Shown here: positions 16,208-25,000 of the stretch, piece by piece
Layout of the letters: each line of letters begins with the position of its first letter
Numbering within the stretch: the first letter of the stretch is position 1
Notes under the pieces: generated by a model
What the model saw: only the letters and a program-made list of their open reading frames with translations
The model's database searches: none
What the model was told of the DNA's origin: nothing
Made by a program: the position numbers and the translations under genes
DNA from: DAIRET01 sp036795455
GTDB lineage: Bacteria; Bacteroidota; Ignavibacteria; Ignavibacteriales; Ignavibacteriaceae
Length of the DNA stretch: 25,507 nucleotides
Assembly (NCBI GenBank): GCA_036795455.1
Contig: DAIRET010000019.1
Location: 1 to 25,507 of the forward strand
Reading direction: 5' to 3'

Positions 16208-17572
16208 ATGGAAAATTTGTTGTCGTTTGTTAAAAACAATCACGAAGCATACGTTAATGAACTTGTTGATTACTTGAAAATTCCAAGCATATCAACTTTA
16301 GCAGAAAATAAAAAAGATATGCAAAGTTGTGCTAAATTTACTGCAAGCAAACTTAAAGAAGCAGGTCTAAGTAGAGTTGAGATTTTTCAAACCGAAGGAC
16401 ATCCAATTGTATACGGAGAATGGCTCGGAGCACCGGGAAAACCGACTATACTCGTTTATGGACATTACGATGTTCAACCGGTTGACCCTATTGACCTTTG
16501 GGATACTCCTCCTTTTGAACCGACTATAAAAGATGGAAAGATTTTTGCACGCGGTGCAACAGACGACAAAGGTCAGCTTTATGTTCACATCAAAAGCGTT
16601 GAAGCTTATTTTAAACAGAAAGGAAGTCTTCCCTTAAATATTAAATTCTTAATTGAAGGAGAAGAAGAAATTGGAAGCAAAAATCTTGAACCGTTTATTA
16701 ACAGCAACAAAGATTTATTGAAATGTGATACAGTATTAATTTCCGATACATCGCTTTATGAAGCAGGTATACCCACAATTACTTACGGGTTAAGAGGTTT
16801 ATCTTTTCTTGAAGTAGAACTTACAGGTCCGGATAGAGATTTGCATTCAGGCTCGTACGGAGGCTCTGTTGCAAACCCGGCTAATGTACTTGCAGATTTA
16901 ATAGCAAAACTGCATGACAAGAACGGGAAAATTAATATTCCCGGTTTTTATAACGATGTTGTTAGATTGACTAAAGAAGAGAGAGACAATATAAAAGCTT
17001 TGAAGTTCTCTGATAAAAAATATGCCAAAGAACTCGGAGTTTCGGAATTAACCGGTGAAAAAGGTTTTTCTACGTTAGAAAGAATTTGGGCAAGACCCAC
17101 ACTTGACGTAAACGGAATATTCGGAGGTTTTACTGGTAAAGGAGCAAAAACTATTATCCCTTCATCTGCAACAGCGAAAATCAGTATGAGATTAGTACCT
17201 AACCAGGACCCGAAAAAAATAGCAAAACTTGTTACAAATCATATTAAAAAAATTGTACCTAAAAGCGTTAAAGTAAAAGTAACCGACTTACATGGTGCAT
17301 ATCCGGTTTTAACTCCGCTAAATCATAAAGCAACTATAGCAGCTAAAAACGCTATGGAAAAAGCGTTCGGTAAAAAAATAGTATTTATGAGAGAAGGCGG
17401 TAGTATCCCGGTGGTTGCTACTTTTGCTAAACTACTGAAAGTGCCTTCTGTATTGATGGGACTGGGATTAAACTCCGAGAACTTGCATTCACCGAATGAG
17501 CATTTTAGTTTGAAACACTTTCAATTGGGAATTATCAGCTCTATTCTGTTTATAGATGAGTTTTCAAAATAA
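16208..17572 (+). CDS. M20-family metallo-dipeptidase
   Basis: 454 residues with the M20A dipeptidase layout (CNDP/PepV-like): VYGHYDVQPVDP with His86 and Asp88, ARGATDDKGQ with the bridging Asp near 119, EGEEEIGS with Glu153-Glu154 (general base and metal ligand), the dimerisation lid between about 195 and 370 (RDLHSGSYGG) and the final ligand region LHSPNEHF near 427-434. The proteins bind two zinc ions and cleave dipeptides or related amides; substrate cannot be told. No signal peptide, so probably cytoplasmic. AAGGAG at 16197-16202 with 5-nt spacing supports the ATG at 16208. Confidence 0.93.
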   Translation: MENLLSFVKNNHEAYVNELVDYLKIPSISTLAENKKDMQSCAKFTASKLKEAGLSRVEIFQTEGHPIVYGEWLGAPGKPTILVYGHYDVQPVDPIDLWDTPPFEPTIKDGKIFARGATDDKGQLYVHIKSVEAYFKQKGSLPLNIKFLIEGEEEIGSKNLEPFINSNKDLLKCDTVLISDTSLYEAGIPTITYGLRGLSFLEVELTGPDRDLHSGSYGGSVANPANVLADLIAKLHDKNGKINIPGFYNDVVRLTKEERDNIKALKFSDKKYAKELGVSELTGEKGFSTLERIWARPTLDVNGIFGGFTGKGAKTIIPSSATAKISMRLVPNQDPKKIAKLVTNHIKKIVPKSVKVKVTDLHGAYPVLTPLNHKATIAAKNAMEKAFGKKIVFMREGGSIPVVATFAKLLKVPSVLMGLGLNSENLHSPNEHFSLKHFQLGIISSILFIDEFSK

Positions 17573-17587
17573 AAAATTAAAATTGAT

Positions 17588-17691
17588 AACCGGCAAAAAG
17601 GAACCGGTTAGAGAAACGACTTTGTTTGTTTTTTTGTTATTTCCTTTACAGAAACCGAACTAATCTTTACTTTTTATTCCGGTTAAACCGG
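17588..17691. repeat. intergenic AACCGG/CCGGTT inverted repeats
   Basis: The 159-bp gap after the M20 gene holds a hairpin AACCGG (17588-17593) / CCGGTT (17604-17609), followed about 15 nt later by a T-rich stretch with T7, a poor terminator candidate. A near-perfect 13-bp palindrome CCGGTTAAACCGG lies at 17679-17691, about 40 bp before the next ATG. The same half-site in both could mean an operator pair. Confidence 0.35.
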
Positions 17692-17731
17692 GATTGGTTC
17701 TAAAGGTATTATTTGAAGTAAGAGCAATGCT

Positions 17732-18598
17732 ATGAAAAATTCTAATTGGCTGACTTATTTAATCTCCATAGTTATTATTCTATTTAGTTTAAATTGTGGA
17801 GAAGAGAAGGTTGAAGAATTACCTCCTGATTCAGGCGAGAATACGGACCCGATAGGTTATCAACTTGAAAAGGAGAAGGATATTCGTTACTACAACCTGG
17901 AGGAGCGGAAAAAAAGAGCTCAAGTTAGAACTCCATGCGATACTGTAGCATTGATGGAGTATGTTCTTGAAAACGAAGTTGAGGGAACATATTTAATCGA
18001 TTTGGACCCTTCTTACACATTGTCTTTTCCTCAATCTGCGGTTATTTATTACAGAGGTCAGGAGGGAAGATATGTTTATGCACTTATTGCCAAATCACGA
18101 CTGGATAGAGGTGAACGTACGATTGAAGTAAAAAACATAATCGGATACGATGCGAGCTTTGTTGACCTTGATAGTACAAAACTCGGGACTCCCTTTATCT
18201 TTTTAACGTTATTCAAATGTGTTGATTCAACATTTCAAAAGATATGGGAAGTACCTGTACCCAACCATGGCGGGTTCAATACACTAACTACAGAAAAATG
18301 GAAGAATATCCCGTACATACGCGCTTACTTTCATTACGGTAGGGGTATCGGCAGGTTGGATTATAATTACTTTTTTATAGATGGAATGCTGAATATGCCG
18401 CATTTACTTCTTACTATTGAGACAATAAATAGAAAAAGAACCATGGTTGATATTAATGGCGATAAATACCCCGACTACCTGGAATATTTTTTTGTTGATA
18501 CCGGGGAAAGATTAGCAATAGTTGATAGTGTTTCTTTTGTTTGGAAAGACAGCCTGTACGTAAGTAAAAGAGATTCGAGAAAGACTACTCTTTATTAA
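17732..18598 (+). CDS. hypothetical lipoprotein with EF-hand-like loop
   Basis: 288 residues, no family recognised. The N-terminal hydrophobic stretch ends in SLNC (Cys22), consistent with a lipoprotein signal, followed by an acidic linker (EEKVEELPPDSGEN). Near the C terminus, residues 240-251 (DINGDKYPDYLE) match the 12-residue EF-hand/dockerin calcium loop at positions 1, 3, 5, 9 and 12. The rest is mixed alpha/beta with many Tyr. Probably anchored in the outer membrane or facing the periplasm. It is followed 30 nt later by the ygfZ-like gene; no functional link is evident. Confidence 0.75.
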   Translation: MKNSNWLTYLISIVIILFSLNCGEEKVEELPPDSGENTDPIGYQLEKEKDIRYYNLEERKKRAQVRTPCDTVALMEYVLENEVEGTYLIDLDPSYTLSFPQSAVIYYRGQEGRYVYALIAKSRLDRGERTIEVKNIIGYDASFVDLDSTKLGTPFIFLTLFKCVDSTFQKIWEVPVPNHGGFNTLTTEKWKNIPYIRAYFHYGRGIGRLDYNYFFIDGMLNMPHLLLTIETINRKRTMVDINGDKYPDYLEYFFVDTGERLAIVDSVSFVWKDSLYVSKRDSRKTTLY

Positions 18599-18628
18599 AA
18601 ATAATTTTGTTTTATTGAAAGGAAATTG

Positions 18629-19723
18629 ATGTACATAGAAAACTCTGAAATATCACCTTTAACTGCTCATTTTAAGTCTTTAGGTTATAAATTTGAAAAA
18701 AGTAACGGCTATTCAGCATTTAATGTATTTACTTCTGTTGAAGATGAATATGCTATTCTCAACTCAGGTGCAGGGTTAAGGGATATTTCACATCATTCGG
18801 TTATTGAATTAACTGGAAATGATGTTCTGGATTTCCTTAATAGAATTACAACCAACAATGTAAAAAGTATTCAACCGGCTTCAGCAATTGATACAATCTT
18901 TACTAATGAAAAGGGGAGAATACTGGACAAAACAAAGTTACTTCACCTTGGAAATAAACAATTATTGTTGGGACAACGGAGTGATAAAATAAAATTGATA
19001 AACTGGATTGAAAAGTACATTATAATGGATGACGTTGTACCGGTTCACTTGACCGGCAGGATGGTTGTCCTTGAATTCAGAGGACCTCAGTCCGATTCTT
19101 TTTTAACTCTACTTTTCGGCGACCAGGTAAAAGATTTTCCGCTCAATTCAATTAAAAGATTATTCCTTGAACAAGCTGTAATTACTGCGGTTAAATGTAT
19201 GGATGAGAGTAATTCCATTTATTTTGTTCTTATTATTCAACCGGAAACTGCGTCATTCTTTATTAACTATTGTATTGCGAATAAAGGAGTTTTTAATTTC
19301 TCACTTATCGGGGAGGAAGCATTTGATTTGTACAGAGTTGAAAAAGGGATTCTCTCTTCAAACGAATTGAACAACAACTTCAACCCGCTCGAAGCAAATC
19401 TTGCATGGCTCGTGAATTTTACAAAGGGCTGCTATATCGGGCAGGAAGTGATTGCAAGGCTGGATACTTATAAAAAGGTTCAAAAAAAGTTGACAGGTGT
19501 TCAGTTTATTGATAATAATATTGACTTTATAAATTGTACATTAATGGGAAATGGTGAAGATGCCGGGCAGGTTACTTCGATAGTTTTTTCACCTTATTTA
19601 AAAAAATATATCGGGTTAGCCTATATCCGTAACGAGTACTGTAACGAAGGTACTTCACTTACGGCAGTTAATAACGGAAATAAGTTTGAAGTAAAAGTTA
19701 AAAAACTCCCCTTTAGGAATTAA
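18629..19723 (+). CDS. ygfZ: YgfZ/GcvT-family folate-binding protein
   Basis: About 364 residues from the ATG at 18629 (a TTG one codon earlier is also open; AAAGGAAA precedes both). The family signature K-G-C-Y-x-G-Q-E is exact: KGCYIGQEVIARLDTY, about residues 266-281. The N-terminal GcvT-like region is seen in GLRDISHHSVIELTGNDVLDFLNRITTN. YgfZ proteins bind tetrahydrofolate and help assemble or repair certain Fe-S proteins such as MiaB; this role is transferred from the family. It is too short and lacks context for a glycine-cleavage T protein. The gene for the cobalamin adenosyltransferase starts 3 nt after the stop. Confidence 0.88.
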   Translation: MYIENSEISPLTAHFKSLGYKFEKSNGYSAFNVFTSVEDEYAILNSGAGLRDISHHSVIELTGNDVLDFLNRITTNNVKSIQPASAIDTIFTNEKGRILDKTKLLHLGNKQLLLGQRSDKIKLINWIEKYIIMDDVVPVHLTGRMVVLEFRGPQSDSFLTLLFGDQVKDFPLNSIKRLFLEQAVITAVKCMDESNSIYFVLIIQPETASFFINYCIANKGVFNFSLIGEEAFDLYRVEKGILSSNELNNNFNPLEANLAWLVNFTKGCYIGQEVIARLDTYKKVQKKLTGVQFIDNNIDFINCTLMGNGEDAGQVTSIVFSPYLKKYIGLAYIRNEYCNEGTSLTAVNNGNKFEVKVKKLPFRN

Positions 19724-19726
19724 TAA

Positions 19727-20275
19727 ATGAAAATTTATACAAAGACGGGAGATAAAGGAGAAACCGGTTTGTTCGGTGCGGGACGGGTTTCAAAGGATTC
19801 TTTGCGAATAGAAGCATACGGTACAGTTGACGAACTGAATTCGTTTATAGGGCTTGCAGTAGTTGAATCTGATAATTCCGATGTAAAGAAAATGCTTAAA
19901 GAAATTCAGAATATGCTTTTTGTAGTCGGCTCGGACCTGGCTTCTCCTAATGAGAGTAAAAGCAGTGGATTTGTAATTCCAAGAGTTGAGGAATCTCATT
20001 CGGAAAGAGTTGAGAAGTTTATTGATGAAATGTCCGAACAGTTGGAAGAATTGCGATTTTTTATTCTTCCCGGTGGTACAAAAGCAGCATCGGTAATTCA
20101 CATTGCAAGAACTGTATGCCGCCGTGCCGAAAGAAAAGTAGTAGCACTAAATAAACAGGAAATTATTAACAAAAATATCATTATTTTTCTAAACCGGATT
20201 TCAGACTTTTTATTCGTGCTCGCAAGGTTTGAAAACAAATTATCCGGTGTTCAGGATGTTCAGTGGGAGAAATAG
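19727..20275 (+). CDS. PduO-type ATP:cob(I)alamin adenosyltransferase
   Basis: 182 residues, typical for the PduO/EutT-unrelated trimeric family that converts cob(I)alamin to adenosylcobalamin. The ATP-binding N terminus is clear: YTKTGDKGETGLFG (residues 4-17), then EAYGTVDELNSFIGLA with the conserved Asp-Glu-Leu. The C-terminal signature is ILPGGTKAASVIHIARTVCRRAER, with the Arg residues that contact ATP. It implies use of B12-dependent enzymes. It starts 3 nt after the ygfZ stop (coupled) and ends 16 bp before ssrA. Confidence 0.95.
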   Translation: MKIYTKTGDKGETGLFGAGRVSKDSLRIEAYGTVDELNSFIGLAVVESDNSDVKKMLKEIQNMLFVVGSDLASPNESKSSGFVIPRVEESHSERVEKFIDEMSEQLEELRFFILPGGTKAASVIHIARTVCRRAERKVVALNKQEIINKNIIIFLNRISDFLFVLARFENKLSGVQDVQWEK

Positions 20276-20291
20276 AAAGCAGCACATTTTA

Positions 20292-20642
20292 GGGGGTGAA
20301 ATTGGTTTCGACGGGGTTAAAGAGGCAACGAAATGCATACCGTGTTTCCCGGAATACACGTTAAACAGCCGGCAAAACTATAACTGGCGAATATAACTAC
20401 GCCTTAGCTGCTTAGGAATAAGCAGCCGTTCATTGTTCCTTTTCGTATCGGGGAACAAATGAACGCCGTTTAGATACGATTGCCGAATCGAGCGTCCGGG
20501 TAGAAGAGGTGAAACTTTACCGGGTATATCAAGAGGAATCCTGTCTGTTGGAGTTCTTTTGATGTAAAAAAATAGCAGACTAAGTATGTAGACGTTCGTT
20601 GGGGCTTAGCTTCGGACGCGGGTTCGACTCCCGCCACCTCCA
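20292..20642 (+). ncRNA. ssrA: transfer-messenger RNA (tmRNA)
   Basis: One-piece tmRNA of about 351 nt. The 5' end GGGGGTG (20292-20298) pairs with CACCTCC (20635-20641), including one G-U, to form the acceptor stem, and GCGGGTTCGACTCCCGC (20618-20634) is the T arm. The conserved 5' block GGTTTCGACGGGG is present. The tag frame is read as GGC at 20386 through TAG at 20413-20415: GEYNYALAA, with the Gly resume codon and ALAA end typical of Bacteroidota. The terminal CCA is not encoded (ACA follows the stem). With SmpB it rescues stalled ribosomes and tags nascent chains for proteolysis. Confidence 0.97.
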
Positions 20643-20644
20643 CA
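20618..20644 (+). other. putative attachment site (attL side) in the 3' end of ssrA
   Basis: The T arm and acceptor strand of ssrA are a common target of tyrosine recombinases; an integrase gene begins about 160 bp downstream. The matching direct repeat would be at the far end of the island, outside the window, so the exact core cannot be set. Confidence 0.5.
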
Positions 20645-20675
20645 ATTATCTAATTCTACTAAACACTATTTAATT

Positions 20676-20710
20676 AAAAAGCCTTAAAATGACGAATTTT
20701 AGGGCTTTTT
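20676..20710 (+). terminator. Rho-independent terminator after ssrA
   Basis: A 15-bp stem, AAAAAGCCTTAAAAT (20676-20690) with ATTTTAGGGCTTTTT (20696-20710), one G-U pair and a 5-nt loop, ending in T5 followed by ATGTTTTT. It lies 34 bp past the tmRNA end and would insulate the integrase from ssrA transcription. By symmetry it may work in both directions. Confidence 0.88.
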
Positions 20711-20739
20711 ATGTTTTTAGCTGTTCGGCAGTATTCGAT

Positions 20740-20747
20740 TATATTTG
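20740..20747 (+). promoter_or_regulatory. -7 element of probable integrase promoter
   Basis: TATATTTG matches TAnnTTTG exactly and lies between the ssrA terminator and the integrase. The -33 region (TTTTTAG) is a weak match to TTTG. The expected start site is near 20753. Confidence 0.45.
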
Positions 20748-20806
20748 CTTATTGTGTATGAAATGTGTATGTTACTTTCCAAATTAACAAATATTATGAT
20801 GGAGTT

Positions 20807-22069
20807 ATGGAAGTTTATTTCTACTTAGATGCAAACAAAAAGGTAAAGAATCCAAACAGAACGATTTACTGCTATGTCAGAGACGGTAGGGATAATGTAA
20901 TTGTGATTAATACAAAAGAAAAGGTTAATCCCAAGCATTGGAATAAAACAACCTATAGGGCAATTACTACCGGCAAAGGGAAAATGGACGGGGCTAGAGA
21001 ACTTAATCAATTCCTTGACGCTTTAGAGACGGATATTAAGAAAACTATCCGGGAAATCAGATCAGATAACGTAACAGCCGATTTTAACGAAATTAAACTG
21101 AAATTATTGGAGAAGTTTTCCGGCAAAGCAACAACCGATGTTTTTAATGCATTAGATAAGTTCATAGAAGTTCGAAGATCAGACCTAACTCAAAGCACGC
21201 TTAAAAAATTCTCCAATATAAAAAAGCACCTATCGGACTTTGAAAAATCCAGAAAAACAAAGCTCACTTTCGGCTCAATGGACTTACTGTTTTACGATGC
21301 TTTCATTAATTTCTTGATATATGACCAAAAGATGAACAATAACACAGCTTACAAAAATATATCGCTGCTTAAAACATTTTTTAATTGGGCATATGAACGT
21401 GGCATAAATAACTACGAACACTTCCGGAAATTCAAAAAGAAAGAATACGATGTAGACATTATAACACTCTCGGAGGAAGAGCTAAATAGAATAGAACAAT
21501 TAGATTTATCTCAAAACCTAAGATTAGACAGAACAAGGGACTTATTCCTTTTTGCATGTTATACAGGAGCAAGATTCAGCGACATAGAAAACATCTCAAG
21601 AGCAGACATTAAGAATAATGTTTGGTACTTGCGACAAGTAAAAACTAGAAACATTACTGAAATTCCTCTTATTGACAGAGCATTAGAAATTCTTGCCAAA
21701 TACGAGAAGTATGAAAAGGCATTGCCAACAATAACGAATCAGAAACTGAACAAATACCTAAAAGAACTCGGTGAAACCGCCGGTATCAATGATCCGGTTA
21801 GAATTTCAGAACAAAGAGGGAATAAAGTAATTGAGGTTGAATATCCCAAATTTGAGCTAATCACAACTCATACCGCAAGGAGAACCTTTATTACACTTTC
21901 TCTTACAAAGGGAATGAGCCCTCAAATAATTATGAGCATTACCGGACACCGTACATATAATGCATTCAAAAAATACATAAACCTTGTAACAGCAGATAAA
22001 GAAAAGGCATTAAAAGATACCTGGGAGAAGAAACCGGAACTTAAATTAGTTGATCTAACCTCATTTTAA
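20807..22069 (+). CDS. tyrosine recombinase / integrase (Bacteroidota type)
   Basis: 420 residues from the ATG at 20807, or 434 from an in-frame GTG at 20765. The ATG is preferred because the Arm DNA-binding domain then opens as MEVYFYLDANKK, though GGAG is only 2 nt before it. Counting from the GTG: Arm-type domain about 15-100, SAM-like core-binding domain about 125-225, catalytic domain about 235-420. The full active site is present: Arg270 (TGARFSD), Lys293 (QVKTR), His369 and Arg372 (HTARR), His395 (TGHRT) and nucleophile Tyr404 (KKYI), so it should be active. It reads away from ssrA, which it probably uses as target. The 3' end overlaps the convergent helicase gene by 9 bp. Confidence 0.93.
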   Translation: MEVYFYLDANKKVKNPNRTIYCYVRDGRDNVIVINTKEKVNPKHWNKTTYRAITTGKGKMDGARELNQFLDALETDIKKTIREIRSDNVTADFNEIKLKLLEKFSGKATTDVFNALDKFIEVRRSDLTQSTLKKFSNIKKHLSDFEKSRKTKLTFGSMDLLFYDAFINFLIYDQKMNNNTAYKNISLLKTFFNWAYERGINNYEHFRKFKKKEYDVDIITLSEEELNRIEQLDLSQNLRLDRTRDLFLFACYTGARFSDIENISRADIKNNVWYLRQVKTRNITEIPLIDRALEILAKYEKYEKALPTITNQKLNKYLKELGETAGINDPVRISEQRGNKVIEVEYPKFELITTHTARRTFITLSLTKGMSPQIIMSITGHRTYNAFKKYINLVTADKEKALKDTWEKKPELKLVDLTSF

Positions 22070-25000
22070 GATATTTGCTAGTTTACTAAAGTATAAATTC
22101 ATAATCTCAGGGTCATTTAGATCACTTGAAGCGATTTCGATTACATGGATGCCTCTTGAATCTAAAATATTTCTGATTATCAAATCTACTTTTCTTCTTT
22201 CAATATTGCCGTGGATTTCTTTCGACAAACCGTCAAGATAAATTGCTATTCTTATATTTTTAACTGTATCTTCCAAATAAAAATCCGGAACTGTTGAATT
22301 ATAGGGTGGACCGATTGAGATTCTTATTTGTTCTTCAAACTTTGGTAGTTCAGCCTCCACTAACATCTTACCGAGTGTTTTCTCTCCAATATTAGTACCG
22401 GCACCACTTTCAGTATGTCTTACCTCTTCTTCTGCAGGGATATTATAACCAAATATTGGGTGATCTAAGTATTGCAAAAGTATTTTTTGTGCATAATTTC
22501 GGTCGAGTAAATAATGGTTAAAAACATTATAGTAAGTTCTAAGACAACTGTAACAGCTTGTTTCACATTTATTGGGGCATTCAGCAAGACGCAGCAGTGA
22601 AAATTTGATCAGTTTAAACCAATTCTGAATTATCTGATTTAATAATCCCGATCCACCCGGCATTGGGTCATATATAAAGAGGCTGAAAGTTTCATCAGTC
22701 TCTTGAATGACGATATAATCTAAATCACCTCTTTCCATTTCAAGGAGTAAATTTGCTCCGACTAATATTCCTTCAGCTAAATTAGTAGCTGTAGCCTGGG
22801 AGTCTAATTGTTTAATTAGAATTCCGTCGACTTTAGCTTCAGCAAATAAACCAATATTAGATGGAACCTTACCGCATCTTTCCGAATGCATCTCCCTAAA
22901 GTGTTCTATTTCAGCATCAGAGGAATAGGGTGATCTTGTGCTCCCACAAACAGTACAAATTGGATAGCCAAGTTTGCCTTTGAACGACAAATCCACAGGA
23001 CCAATATTTACTAGTTGCAGACTTTGCCCAATTAATAATTTAATTTCTTTATCTCCGATACTATAAGCTATACCACCTCTTCTGGATACTTTTAACTCGC
23101 CAAGAAGTATAACGGGAAGTTGAAAACGATTTAATTCCTCATCACTTATTCGCGATATGTAGTGAATATCACAATCGCTTATGGGTGTAGCAGAAATTTC
23201 ATGTAAATTTGAGCCTGAGTATTGAACTGAAGAGTTCTCTATTAAGTCTTTAATGTAAGACTTACCTTTTTCAAGATTGACAATAAATCTTCTACTTTTC
23301 TCATTTTCATCAAACGATGTTATTCTAAATATAACAACTCTAAATCTTCCATTGTTAGCATAGATCATATTTCCGGGAACAAATTCTCGTACGGCAATTG
23401 TAGATACCCTTGATAATTCGAAATCAGGATGATTCTTTCCTCCCCCAATGTAAGATTGATGAGCGAATGCTTTTATTCCACCTCCGTAAAGTCCATATCC
23501 GGGTAAATATCCTTCCTCTGAAAGAACATTCAGTGTATAATTATCTTGTGATTCCCGATTCAAGTTTCTTAAGAAATTCTTACATCTATTTAATACTTTT
23601 TCTTCTTCTTGGGTTAAGAGCCGTTGGCTTTGATACTGCAAAAACTTTTCTTGTGTATTATAAGCCCACAACATTCTCGTGTGCATCAAATTAACAACCT
23701 CTTGCAGGCAAGATGGCATTTTATTGATAAAACCTTTTAGTTTGTCGGGATCGGTGATAGATTTATCTTCTTCAGGCCAATAATCGTGAAATACCCTTAA
23801 AACACTTTCAACTAAGCGTTCTTCATTCTTTTGAATAATAATACTTAATAGACTGACATCTTTAGGTATTCTTAGATAAGTTCCATCTCTTTCAAAAAGA
23901 TAAGACTTAATAAAAGTTGGAAAGGCAGCAGATAATATCTCTTTTACCTCCTGAATATCGGTTGCTGAGTGATAAAGTTCTTCTTGTTTTTTAATAGATA
24001 TCTTAATTAACTCAGATAAAACAGTTGCATGGACATGTTTTCTAAGCATTATTTCATTTTTCATATTAAACTTGGGAGTGGAAATTACCCCCTCCAATAT
24101 TCGCAGCGGTTCTTCAAAGAAATACTGGTCATGATCGCTTCTTCTGCAATAAGTATAAACTACAGCCAGGCGTTGTCTTCTTCCGGCACGCCCAGCTCTC
24201 TGCCAATAATTAGATGAAAGCGGCGGCACATTTCGCATTAAAACCATGTCTAATGCTCCAATATCAACACCAAGTTCAAGGGTAGGTGTTGCAACCAGAC
24301 AGTTAAATCTACCGTTTCTCTTTTTGAATTCTCTTTCTATTTCTTCTCTTCTTTTTGCCGGTACCTGTGCCGTATGTTCTTGTGCCATTAACATAGCGAA
24401 GGGATGATTAAGTAGATCAATATTATAGTTTTCTTTGCTCGGTTCTTTAAGAATAAGGTTTCCGCGGCAATGCATTGTTGTACATACATTATTGACTGTC
24501 GGACGAGAGTGAATTCTCTGACAAAGACTACAATGATATTTATTCCATTGGGTTCTGATTCCAATTTTTGACGTATCTATTTGATAAACCGGTTGACCGG
24601 CATTCAGATCATGATTATTGCTCGTTTTTAAAATAACGGGTCTGAGAATTTTAGTAGCATCAATAAAAAACTTCCAAAGACTGTTAAGAAATTCTTCCAG
24701 AAGATCTGGCGAGATATTCCACTTTTTTATAAAGTTAACGGGGAGTGATTGTCCTCTCAATGATCTGAAATATGCTTGATAACTTGTTCTTGTTTGCTCC
24801 GGAAATTCAATCAAACCTTTTGGTGGAATTGCGTTCCCCCCGACACCCATGATCAGGGGTAGATAACCAAGTTGAATCTCTCTATCGCCTTCCCGCCAGG
24901 CTCTTGAAAATATTGGAGCTTTATTATCATAGATGTATCGATTACGTCTAAATACATCAAGAAGGCTTGAAATACTTGATGTTAATTCTTCAGGATTTAT

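Noticed and set aside
18629..19723. Glycine cleavage system T protein
   Set aside because: The exact KGCYxGQE signature and the lack of neighbouring gcv genes indicate the YgfZ branch of the superfamily.
20765..20806. GTG start for the integrase 14 codons upstream
   Set aside because: Not excluded, but there is no Shine-Dalgarno and the extra residues precede the expected first strand of the Arm domain; the ATG at 20807 was preferred.
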